DNA from: Sphingomonas glacialis
Lineage (GTDB): Bacteria; Pseudomonadota; Alphaproteobacteria; Sphingomonadales; Sphingomonadaceae
Assembly: GCF_006439055.1 (NCBI RefSeq)
Contig: NZ_RCZC01000001.1
Location: 620,001 to 684,000 of the forward strand
DNA length: 64,000 nt
Direction of reading: 5' to 3'
The notes below the pieces were generated by a model that made no database searches, was not told where the DNA came from, and was given only the letters and a program-made list of their open reading frames with translations. A program made the position numbers and the translations under genes. This document shows positions 38,478 to 45,299 of this stretch, piece by piece; position 1 is the stretch's first letter; the number at the start of each line of letters is the position of its first letter.

Positions 38478-39491
38478 TCAGCGGATCTCCACGCGGTGTG
38501 TACCTGTTGGCAGCTGGAGGAAGCTACACCGCCGACCGAGAAATGCCTCGATGATTACCCTGGCTGTCAGGCTGTGCTGGCTCGGCTTGACCGTTGTGAA
38601 GCTGCCGCCGCCCGCGAGTGCGAACGGCAAGAGCAACTGGTCCGCGAGATACGGTCCGGCAAAGGCATCCGACGCGAGATAGCCAGCCATCCGCGCGGCG
38701 GCGGTCTTTGCGACATGCTCGGCCGAAACGCCGAGCTTACCAAAGCCGCTCACCACTTCGGTGACATGTTCGTAAGCTGCCTCGAGCAACACGATGTTGC
38801 CGGGGCCTTGCTCTTCCGGCAGCTCACGGATCGAAAAGGCATCCTCAGGCCAATCCAAGAGCCCACGAGTGGTCTTGATCTCGCGCTCTGCGACATCGAG
38901 CGGCAGGCCGGCATATAGCGCAGTGGCTGAGCGGCCGATCAGCGCGCCGCGATCGACACAGTTGATCGCGGTCAGCTCAGCCGGCTCGATATCGATCTCG
39001 ATCCGGCCGCCGCCGCGCGGATAGAAGCCATGCCGTATCAGCCGCGCAGTGACGCGCGGCCCCATCCGGTTGATGACCGGCAGGAAGCTTTTCGCGATAA
39101 AGTCGAAGGGCGGTGCGAGCATGTTGTGCGTGCCCCCTTCGAGTACCAGCCGGGAGGGCGCGCCGGCGAGGATCAGGGGCATCAACACGGTCTGCAACAC
39201 CAGACCCGTCGATCCCGCGGTGCCGACCGCGAAGCGGTACTCGCCCGGCGTCACCGGGCCAGGGCGGAACGTCAGATCGGACGACCCGACGCTCAGGCCT
39301 TCGCACATCGCGCCGCCGATCGCGCACGCGGCTTCGACCGCGGTGACGTGCTGACGCATCAGCCCCGGCTTCTCGCGCTTGCCGCGCGCATTGGTGATGT
39401 GGAAGGGCTGGCCGGTGACGAGCGACAGCGCGCACGCGTTGCGCACGACCTGTCCGCCACCTTCGCCTTCCGATCCGTCGATGATGATCAT
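38478..39491 (-). CDS. rtcA: RNA 3'-terminal phosphate cyclase
   Basis: The product is 337 residues, the usual RtcA size. The start MIIIDGSEGEGGGQVVR is the family signature, and GTHNMLAPPFDF, HGFYPRGGG and ADQLLLPFALAGG follow in order. RtcA uses ATP, through a covalent AMP intermediate, to turn RNA 3'-phosphate ends into 2',3'-cyclic phosphates (and can adenylate 5'-phosphate ends). It is the last gene of the RtcR-controlled operon and lies 34 bases after rtcB on the same strand, so it is cotranscribed with the ligase and the Y RNAs. Confidence 0.96.
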   Translation of the reverse strand: MIIIDGSEGEGGGQVVRNACALSLVTGQPFHITNARGKREKPGLMRQHVTAVEAACAIGGAMCEGLSVGSSDLTFRPGPVTPGEYRFAVGTAGSTGLVLQTVLMPLILAGAPSRLVLEGGTHNMLAPPFDFIAKSFLPVINRMGPRVTARLIRHGFYPRGGGRIEIDIEPAELTAINCVDRGALIGRSATALYAGLPLDVAEREIKTTRGLLDWPEDAFSIRELPEEQGPGNIVLLEAAYEHVTEVVSGFGKLGVSAEHVAKTAAARMAGYLASDAFAGPYLADQLLLPFALAGGGSFTTVKPSQHSLTARVIIEAFLGRRCSFLQLPTGTHRVEIR

Positions 39492-39525
39492 GGTCTTCTT
39501 TCTCGGGGGATGGCAGCGTGAAGGT

Positions 39526-40752
39526 CTACCCCTTCACGCACACCACCTGCTTCAACGTATGGGCGATCTCGACGAGATCGGCCTGTGCCGCCATCACGGC
39601 TTCGATCGGCTTGTACGCGCGCGGACTTTCGTCGATCACGCCTTCATCCTTGCGACAGGCGACGCCCTCGGTCGCGGCGACATGTTCCGCCACCGTGACC
39701 TCGCGCTTTGCCTCGGTGCGCGACATCACACGCCCGGCACCATGGCTGCAGCTGTCGAACGACTCCGCATTGCCGAGGCCTCGTACGAGATACGACTTGG
39801 CCCCCATTGAGCCTGGGATGATCCCCATCACGCCCTTCGCTGCGCGCACCGCGCCCTTGCGGGTGACGAGCACGTTCTGGCCGAAATGGTTCTCGCGCGT
39901 GACGTAGTTGTGATGGCAGTTGATCGCCTCCAGCTCCGCTTCGAACGGCTTGGTGATTACGCGGCGCATTGCGGCGATGACGTTGGTCATCATCATCCGC
40001 CGGTTGAGCGCTGCATAGTCCTGCGCCCAGCCAACCGCTTCGACATAATCGTCGAAATGCTCGGTCCCTTCCGGGAAATAGGCGAGGTCCTCGTCGGGCA
40101 GGTTGACGAACCACTTGCGCATGTCCTGCTTGGCCAGTTCGATGAAGAACGTGCCGATCGCGTTGCCCACGCCGCGTGAGCCCGAATGCAGCATCACCCA
40201 CACCCGCTGCTCGGTATCGAGGCACACTTCGATGAAGTGGTTGCCGGTGCCGAGCGTGCCCAGGTGGACGAGGTTGTTCGACTTGGCGAGCTTTGGATAT
40301 TTCGCGACGATCTGCCCGAAGCGCGTCGCCAGTGTCGCCCATGCGTCGACGATCGCGGCGGGCGGATCACCCCACGAGCCGGTGTCGCGTTTGCCGCGGC
40401 CCACCGACCGCCCGACCGGCACCGCGCGTTCGATCGCGGCGCGGACGCCTTCAAGATTGTCGGGAAGATCGCTTGCAGTGAGCGAGGTGCGCGCCGCCAT
40501 CATGCCGCAGCCGATGTCGACGCCAACCGCCGCCGGGATCACCGCACCCTTCGTCGGGATGACCGAGCCGATCGTCGCGCCGATGCCGACATGGACGTCT
40601 GGCATCACCGCGACGTGCTTGAACACGAACGGCATCTGCGCCGCGCGCATCAGCTGCGCGCGCGCCTTGTCGTCAACCGCGACCCCGCGGGTCCACATCT
40701 TGATCGGTACGCCGCCCTCGACGGGCTGAAATTCGAAATTGGCTTCGGTCAT
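39526..40752 (-). CDS. rtcB: RNA-splicing ligase RtcB
   Basis: The product is 408 residues, the size of the short bacterial RtcB type. Metal- and GTP-binding motifs are present: MPDVHVGIGATIG near 50-62, VDIGCGM with Cys82, LGTGNHFIE, HSGSRGVGN, HHNY and the guanylated-His segment SCSHGAGRVMSR. It ligates RNA 2',3'-cyclic or 3'-phosphate ends to 5'-OH ends with GTP and Mn2+. AGGAGG stands 5 bases ahead of the ATG. The Y RNA array ends 35 bases upstream. With Rsr and the Y RNAs it forms an RNA repair and surveillance operon like rsr-yrlBA-rtcBA of Salmonella. Confidence 0.97.
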   Translation of the reverse strand: MTEANFEFQPVEGGVPIKMWTRGVAVDDKARAQLMRAAQMPFVFKHVAVMPDVHVGIGATIGSVIPTKGAVIPAAVGVDIGCGMMAARTSLTASDLPDNLEGVRAAIERAVPVGRSVGRGKRDTGSWGDPPAAIVDAWATLATRFGQIVAKYPKLAKSNNLVHLGTLGTGNHFIEVCLDTEQRVWVMLHSGSRGVGNAIGTFFIELAKQDMRKWFVNLPDEDLAYFPEGTEHFDDYVEAVGWAQDYAALNRRMMMTNVIAAMRRVITKPFEAELEAINCHHNYVTRENHFGQNVLVTRKGAVRAAKGVMGIIPGSMGAKSYLVRGLGNAESFDSCSHGAGRVMSRTEAKREVTVAEHVAATEGVACRKDEGVIDESPRAYKPIEAVMAAQADLVEIAHTLKQVVCVKG

Positions 40753-40786
40753 CCTGACCTCCTGTTGAACTGTTGCACGCCGTGGT

Positions 40787-40908
40787 CGTGGCGACGAGGT
40801 GTGGCGGGACGTCCTGATGCTCTAACCGCTGAGCTACGGACCGAAGCCCGGCCGGATTCGAACCGGCGACCGTCAGATTACCATGTAGTCCCACCGGCAT
40901 TCGCCACG
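40787..40908 (-). ncRNA. Y RNA 5 of array (tRNA-like, nearest rtcB)
   Basis: A 122-nt unit bounded by perfectly pairing ends (CGTGGCGA / TCGCCACG, at 40901-40908 and 40787-40794). Next come a conserved internal loop (5' AUGCC; 3' CUCG) and an 8-bp helix GGTGGGAC/GTCCCGCC. The tRNA-like core has a perfect T-arm (40851-40867, loop UUCGAAU), a 5-bp acceptor-like stem capped by UUCG (40837-40850: CGGGC-UUCG-GUCCG), and a perfect D-arm (40819-40834, GCUC/GAGC). T-arm comes before D-arm, so the tRNA is circularly permuted. This is the layout of YrlA-type Y RNAs, which bind the Ro60-like protein Rsr. Confidence 0.85.
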
Positions 40909-40923
40909 TGTTGGCGATGTCGG

Positions 40924-41050
40924 TATCGGCGACGAGGATTGGCGAGACATTTTTTGCTGAGCTACCGGGTCGCCCGGGGATGGGTTTGAACCATCGACCT
41001 CCTGCATGAAGCAGGCGCTCTCCCTGTAGTCCCACCAGCATTCGCCGATA
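40924..41050 (-). ncRNA. Y RNA 4 of array (with anticodon-like arm)
   Basis: A 127-nt unit with pairing ends TATCGGCGA/TCGCCGATA (41042-41050 and 40924-40932), the shared internal loop and the helix GGTGGGAC/GTCTCGCC. The T-arm is at 40979-40995 (loop UUCAAAC), and an acceptor-like stem CCGGG/CCCGG with a short loop at 40965-40977. It is unique in keeping an anticodon-like arm (41001-41015, CCUGC/GCAGG). Its D-stem is split: GAGC at 41017-41020 and GCUC at 40959-40962 lie on opposite sides of the core. The GGGAGAGCGCCUGC stretch looks like tRNA-Ala. The whole is thus a tRNA opened in the D-loop. Confidence 0.82.
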
Positions 41051-41056
41051 ATTGTT

Positions 41057-41147
41057 GCTGGCAACGAGGAATGACGAGACGTTTCCGGATCGCTCCGGGG
41101 AGGATTCGAACCTCCTGTACCGTGTAGTCCCGTCGGCATTTGCCAGC
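41057..41147 (-). ncRNA. Y RNA 3 of array (minimal, no D-arm)
   Basis: The shortest unit, 91 nt. Ends pair as GCTGGCAA/TTGCCAGC (41140-41147 and 41057-41064), with the shared internal loop. The second helix is GACGGGAC/GTCTCGTC, 8 bp, with base changes that keep pairing relative to other units. The T-arm is perfect (41099-41115, GGAGG UUCGAAU CCUCC). The acceptor-like stem CCGGA/UCCGG is closed by a GCGA tetraloop (41085-41098). No D-arm is seen, so this copy keeps only the T-arm and acceptor stack. Confidence 0.8.
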
Positions 41148-41158
41148 TTCTTTTGTGG

Positions 41159-41272
41159 TCACGGCGACGAGAGGTGGCGGACGGTTGCGCTCTACCAGGC
41201 TGAGCTACCCGCTTGCACGGGGCGGGATTCGAACCCGCGACACCATGTAGTCCATGCCGGCATTCGCCGTGA
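41159..41272 (-). ncRNA. Y RNA 2 of array (tRNA-like)
   Basis: A 114-nt unit. Ends pair as TCACGGCGA/TCGCCGTGA (41264-41272 and 41159-41167). The second helix is GGC-(AU)-GGAC with GUCC-GCC, holding a two-base bulge. The T-arm is perfect (41222-41238, GCGGG UUCGAAU CCCGC), the acceptor-like stem CCCGU/GCGGG is capped by a GCAA tetraloop (41208-41221), and the D-arm is perfect (41189-41205, GCUC AGCCUGGUA GAGC) with the GG that docks on the T-loop in tRNA. This is the most tRNA-like elbow in the array. Confidence 0.85.
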
Positions 41273-41280
41273 TGATATCT

Positions 41281-41436
41281 GGCCGTGGCGACGAGTGGTG
41301 GCGAGACGCGGTCCTTAAGCTACGTTCCAGCGGCGGGATTCGAACCCGCATCTCCTTCGCACCATCTCTGGTACTCGGGCGCTTTACTCGTCGGACCTCG
41401 GCAGTGGATGTAGTCCCACCGGCATTCGCCACGGCC
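41281..41436 (-). ncRNA. Y RNA 1 of array (long, with extra hairpin, nearest rsr)
   Basis: The longest unit, 156 nt, starting 7 bases after the rsr stop. Ends pair perfectly over 11 bp (GGCCGTGGCGA/TCGCCACGGCC, at 41426-41436 and 41281-41291). The second helix is GGTGGGAC/GTCTCGCC. The T-arm is perfect (41333-41349). An additional hairpin GUACCA-GAGA-UGGUGC at 41359-41374 stands where a long variable arm would be in a class II tRNA (Ser/Leu type). The acceptor-like stem is short (41319-41331, GCU/AGC) and no good D-arm is seen. Confidence 0.8.
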
Positions 41437-41442
41437 AATTCT

Positions 41443-42990
41443 TCATACCTCCGTTTGCTCGATGATGCCGACCCAGTCGCGCGTTTCGCCGCGGGCGAAC
41501 TTAGCGATCGTGTCGAACACGGCGTCGGAAAAACCTCCGACATTGAGGATCTCTGCCCGGCCCGACGCTTGCGTCGTGCCGTGCGGCTGGATGTCGATGC
41601 AGACCAGCTTCGCCGCCGGGTTGCGTCGAACGATCTTGTCCCACTCGCGCATCGTCTGCGTCGCGCCGCCCTGCACCCCATCCACCCATGACTGATTGTC
41701 CGAGACGATCACGACAAGATCGACCGCGGCCCGTTCCGCATTCAGCCTGGCCAGCGGCGCCGAGACATTCGTCCCGCCACCGCCGACCGCGGCCAGCTTT
41801 ACGGTGTTCACCGCGAGCCGGGCATGCGGATCGAGCGTGATGCTCACGACCTTCTCCGCGAACGGCAGGACGCGTGCCTCGCGGTTGGTCCGCAGCATCG
41901 CCGACGCGACCAGGGCCGCGACATCGTTGCAACTGACCTTCGACGTGGCGCCCTTGCGGAACCCCGTCGCCGGCGAGGCCATCGACCCCGACATGTCGGG
42001 GCAGACGACCACCCGTCCCGCCACGCTCGGCACGGTGAGGACCGAAGCCTCGAGCGCTGTATCGAGCGCCGCCTGTACCTTGAGCGGCACGCCCTCACCG
42101 GCCGACCCCAGCGCCACCATCAACTGGTACGGCAGCACACGCGCCTTGCCGATCGCCGCCGAGTCCGACAGGCGCGCGGCGACCGCATCGGTAACTCCCG
42201 ACACATCGAACGCGGCGTTGCGCGCGAGCGTGTTGAGGTTCATCCGCAGCGCCTGCCAGCCCATGCTGCGCGCCAGCTCGCCCCACTGTTCCGCCGTCAG
42301 CGGAAACGCGGTGAGCCATTCGAACGGCACCGGCGGCAGCGCACCCGCGGGATCGCGCTTCCACGCCTCGAACGCCGCGATCTCGACTGGAAGCGCCGCA
42401 ACATCGTACGGTTTTCCGATCAGCCAGCCGTAGAAAGCGCGCCGCTCGTCCGTCGCCGGCTTCGGGCGCACCATCCGCACGATGTCGGCGAGCGACGGGT
42501 CGTTGCCCGTTGCAGCCGCCATCAAGTCACGCATCGACGCGGTCTCCAGCCAGGTCTGCACCAGCCGCTTCGGCCGCGTGCCGAGCGACGTCCGCCCGAC
42601 CTGACCCGATCGCATGATCTGCACGAAGGTGCGCAGCATGCGGCCGGTGTCGATCACGCGCCCGAACACCACGACCGCGAGGTCGGGATCGGCCAGCGAC
42701 AGATAGGCACAGAGCAAGGCCGGCATATCCTTCATCGTTCCGGCCTCGCGGGCATAGATTGCCGTCTTGGCGACGAAGAGCGGATCGACCGCCTTGGCGG
42801 CTTCGATCGTCTCAGCGAGATGCGTCTCGGCCGATGCGTAGACGCTTTCCGACAGCGTTCCCGTTGCCGCCAGCTGCGCAAGCCGGGCCTGCGGGCCATA
42901 CGCATAGGCCGGCGCGAATTCGCGGTTCACGCTGTCGGTCGCCGGCAGCAGCTTGGCGATCGCCGCTGCGAAGAGGCTCTTGTTTGCCAT
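41443..42990 (-). CDS. rsr: Ro60-like TROVE/vWA RNA-binding protein
   Basis: The product is 515 residues. The N-terminal 320 residues form the helical-repeat TROVE domain (for example YAREAGTMKDMPALLCAYLSLAD, FVQIMRSGQVGRTSLGTRPKRLVQTWL). The C-terminal part is a von Willebrand A domain with an intact MIDAS (DMSGSMAS near residue 332). Ro60 orthologs hold misfolded RNAs in the ring cavity and Y RNAs on the outside; with PNPase they act in RNA decay. It is the first gene after the sigma-54 promoter. AAAGGGA lies about 7 bases before the ATG. Five Y RNA genes follow directly on the same strand, supporting the assignment. Confidence 0.95.
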   Translation of the reverse strand: MANKSLFAAAIAKLLPATDSVNREFAPAYAYGPQARLAQLAATGTLSESVYASAETHLAETIEAAKAVDPLFVAKTAIYAREAGTMKDMPALLCAYLSLADPDLAVVVFGRVIDTGRMLRTFVQIMRSGQVGRTSLGTRPKRLVQTWLETASMRDLMAAATGNDPSLADIVRMVRPKPATDERRAFYGWLIGKPYDVAALPVEIAAFEAWKRDPAGALPPVPFEWLTAFPLTAEQWGELARSMGWQALRMNLNTLARNAAFDVSGVTDAVAARLSDSAAIGKARVLPYQLMVALGSAGEGVPLKVQAALDTALEASVLTVPSVAGRVVVCPDMSGSMASPATGFRKGATSKVSCNDVAALVASAMLRTNREARVLPFAEKVVSITLDPHARLAVNTVKLAAVGGGGTNVSAPLARLNAERAAVDLVVIVSDNQSWVDGVQGGATQTMREWDKIVRRNPAAKLVCIDIQPHGTTQASGRAEILNVGGFSDAVFDTIAKFARGETRDWVGIIEQTEV

Positions 42991-43011
42991 CTCAAATCCC
43001 TTTGCGGTTCC

Positions 43012-43039
43012 GGGGTGACCGGCCCATTCCGATCACCCC
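43012..43039 (-). promoter_or_regulatory. Hairpin 2 in rsr leader
   Basis: GGGGUGAUCGG and CCGGUCACCCC pair over 11 bp (one G-U) around a 6-base loop, ending 21 bases before the rsr ATG. No U-tract follows. It could protect the 5' end or modulate translation. Confidence 0.6.
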
Positions 43040-43047
43040 TGCCGCGC

Positions 43048-43082
43048 CGTCCCGCTGGCCATGTTCGAGCACCAGCGGGACG
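43048..43082 (-). promoter_or_regulatory. Hairpin 1 at the predicted 5' end of rsr operon RNA
   Basis: CGTCCCGCTGG at 43048-43058 and CCAGCGGGACG at 43072-43082 form a perfect 11-bp stem with a 13-base loop. It begins almost exactly at the transcription start expected from the sigma-54 promoter (around 43081), so the transcript would start with a structured 5' end. Confidence 0.65.
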
Positions 43083-43092
43083 TTTCATTCCT

Positions 43093-43108
43093 TGCAATCC
43101 GCGTGCCA
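43093..43108 (-). promoter_or_regulatory. Sigma-54 promoter of rsr-Y RNA-rtcBA operon
   Basis: On the minus strand TGGCAC-N5-TTGCA matches the -24/-12 consensus without mismatch (GG and GC exactly spaced). It lies about 100 bases upstream of rsr, and the divergent neighbour is rtcR, a sigma-54 activator. Transcription should begin near 43081. Confidence 0.9.
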
Positions 43109-43225
43109 GTTCAACCTGATCAAACCTGAAATACCGGTAGCCATATGTATTTGCTGATTTATTTCAGAGATCATTATCCCGAGCGCAAATAGATCGATTG
43201 CAGGAAAGGCATTGATATCATATCG

Positions 43226-43249
43226 CGTGGGATAGGATTTTATCCCACG
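43226..43249. promoter_or_regulatory. Inverted repeat, probable RtcR binding site (UAS)
   Basis: CGTGGGATA-N6-TATCCCACG is a perfect 9-bp inverted repeat. It lies about 120 bases upstream of the -24 element, a normal enhancer distance, and 8 bases before the rtcR ATG, so it could serve both activation and autoregulation. A half-site TTATCCC also occurs at 43174-43180. Confidence 0.65.
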
Positions 43250-43257
43250 GGATCACC

Positions 43258-44841
43258 ATGAAGCCACTCGTCGCCATCGGATTTCTTGGATCCACGCTAG
43301 ACTCGGGGAAATTCGGTCCGTCACGCTGGAATAAGTGGCGGCCATCGGTTGGCCTGTGCATGCATGAGGATCTTCGGATAGACCGCTTCGTGCTACTGCA
43401 CGGCACGTCACACGGGCGGCTCGCCGAATATGTCGCGGACGACATCACCTCGATTTCGCCGGAGACACAGGTCGATCGGCGCGTGATCGACTTCGCCAAT
43501 GCCTGGGATTTCGAAGAGGTGTACGGCAAGCTGCTGGACTTCGCGCGCGCCTATCCATTCGATCCGGATGCCGAGGATTATCTCGTACACATCACCACCG
43601 GCACGCACGTGGCGCAGATCTGCCTCTTCCTGCTGACCGAAGCGCATTACCTGCCCGGTCGGCTGATTCAGACCCAGCCGCAACGCGGGTCTCCGTCGAG
43701 CGCACCTGGCAGCTGGGACATCATCGACCTTGATCTGTCGCGCTATGACAGCATCGCAACGCGCTTTGCCGCGGTCGCCGCCGAGAGTACCTCTTTCCTG
43801 AAATCCGGAATCGATACGCGCAACCCGGCCTTCAACCGAATGATCGACGATATCGAGCAGGTCGCGGTGCGCTCCAAGGCGCCGGTGTTGCTGATGGGGC
43901 CGACCGGCGCGGGCAAGAGCCAACTGGCGCGGCGGATCTACGAACTCAAGCGGCTCAAGCATCAGGTGCGGGGGCCATTCGTAGAAGTGAATTGCGCGAC
44001 GCTCAAGGGCGATGGCGCGATGTCGGCGCTCTTCGGGCACAAGAAGGGGGCGTTCACCGGCGCGGCGACCGACCGACCGGGCTTGCTGCGCACCGCCGAT
44101 ACCGGCACGCTGTTCCTCGACGAGATCGGCGAACTCGGACTTGACGAACAGGCGACGATCCTGCGCGCGATCGAGGACAAGCGCTTCCTCCCAGTCGGCG
44201 CCGACAAAGAGGCAGCAAGCGATTTTCAGCTGATCGCCGGCACCAATCGCGATCTTGGCCAGTGTGTTCGGCAAGGCACGTTCCGCGATGATCTCTATGC
44301 CCGGCTTAATCTGTGGACCTTCACCCTTCCGGGCCTCCGTGACCGTCGCGAAGATATCGCCCCCAATCTCGATTATGAACTGGACCGCTTCGCCGAGCGC
44401 GAAAGCACGCGGGTCACATTCAACAAGGAGGCACGTGACCGCTTCCTCGCCTTCGCCTGCGCGCCTGACGCCGAATGGCATGGCAACTTCCGCGACCTCG
44501 CGTCCAGCGTGACACGGATGGCGACCCTCAGCCCGAAGGGGCGGATCGACCTGGACGGCGTCGAGGCGGAGATCGCGCGGCTGAAGCGCGCCTGGGTGCA
44601 AGGCGACGCGACCGACAATGATCTCGCCGCGATCCTTTCGGCCGAACAGCTCGAGACGCTCGATCCGTTCGATCGCGTACAGCTGGCGCATGTGCTCGAC
44701 ACCTGTCGAAAGAGCCGGTCGCTCTCCGAAGCGGGACGCACGTTGTTCGCGGCATCCCGCACGCGCCGGGCATCCTCCAATGACGCGGACCGGTTGCGCA
44801 AATATCTGGCGCGCTTCGACGTCTCATGGTCCGATCTCTGA
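43258..44841 (+). CDS. rtcR: Sigma-54-dependent RNA-repair activator RtcR (CARF-AAA+)
   Basis: The product is 527 residues, the normal RtcR length. Residues 1-180 form the CARF-type sensory domain (VAIGFLGSTLDSG, VHITTGTHVAQICLFLL). Residues 185-420 are the AAA+ domain with Walker A GPTGAGKS near 214-221, the sigma-54-contacting loop GAFTGA near 265-270, Walker B TLFLDEIGE, and an Arg finger region RDDLYARL. A C-terminal DNA-binding helix-turn-helix follows. RtcR activates rtcBA when its CARF domain senses an RNA-derived ligand. Here it is divergent from the operon and its predicted promoter and binding site lie between them. Confidence 0.95.
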   Translation: MKPLVAIGFLGSTLDSGKFGPSRWNKWRPSVGLCMHEDLRIDRFVLLHGTSHGRLAEYVADDITSISPETQVDRRVIDFANAWDFEEVYGKLLDFARAYPFDPDAEDYLVHITTGTHVAQICLFLLTEAHYLPGRLIQTQPQRGSPSSAPGSWDIIDLDLSRYDSIATRFAAVAAESTSFLKSGIDTRNPAFNRMIDDIEQVAVRSKAPVLLMGPTGAGKSQLARRIYELKRLKHQVRGPFVEVNCATLKGDGAMSALFGHKKGAFTGAATDRPGLLRTADTGTLFLDEIGELGLDEQATILRAIEDKRFLPVGADKEAASDFQLIAGTNRDLGQCVRQGTFRDDLYARLNLWTFTLPGLRDRREDIAPNLDYELDRFAERESTRVTFNKEARDRFLAFACAPDAEWHGNFRDLASSVTRMATLSPKGRIDLDGVEAEIARLKRAWVQGDATDNDLAAILSAEQLETLDPFDRVQLAHVLDTCRKSRSLSEAGRTLFAASRTRRASSNDADRLRKYLARFDVSWSDL

Positions 44842-44916
44842 TGAGTCGCGAAAACCATGTTCTCTGTCGGATCGACTGCGAAGGTGCATCCCGAGAACGC
44901 CGCTGTGGAGTGGGAA

Positions 44917-45123
44917 ATGACGGTGAATCCTGCGCTGCACTTTGTCGGATTCCGTGGAGACGAGTTTCACTCGGCCGTGCGGATCTGGGGCAGACCGGAC
45001 TTCATCCATCCCGACTGGGATCGCTGGGCTCAGCAGGACATCCATCCAACTGATACCGTGATCTTTGCGAGGGGCACGGATGCAGACCCGCTGGCGCGAT
45101 TCACATATCCGCATTGCGGTTAG
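44917..45123 (+). CDS. Small conserved-looking protein of unknown function
   Basis: The product is 68 residues: NPALHFVGFRGDEFHSAVRIWGRPDFIHPDWDRWAQQDI followed by DTVIFARG. The pattern, with a central RIWGRPDFIH, is seen in short uncharacterised proteins of sphingomonads, as far as I can recall. ATG 44917 has GGAG 7-8 bases upstream; the frame is open further to 44857 without better support. It follows rtcR by 75 bases on the same strand. No domain or motif reveals a function. Confidence 0.55.
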   Translation: MTVNPALHFVGFRGDEFHSAVRIWGRPDFIHPDWDRWAQQDIHPTDTVIFARGTDADPLARFTYPHCG

Positions 45124-45299
45124 CGCTCGTATCATTGATCTATATTTGGCCCACCCTGCGGCAGCTATTAATCTATTGCAGGTCGCGGCCGGTATCCGCG
45201 TAGCGTCGGCGCCACTCCGGGCAACGGTGGCCATGCATTACTGCCATCGCGAACAACGGCAAAGTCTCAGTTCAACTCGGTGCCGGCGGAAAAATCCGC

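Noticed and set aside
38394..39521. Plus-strand open frames opposite rtcA
   Set aside because: No family resemblance; rtcA on minus is unambiguous.
40787..41436. CRISPR array or ordinary tRNA cluster
   Set aside because: Units vary in length and sequence without identical repeats, so not CRISPR. No unit has a linear tRNA order; T-arm precedes D-arm and acceptor ends are closed by loops.
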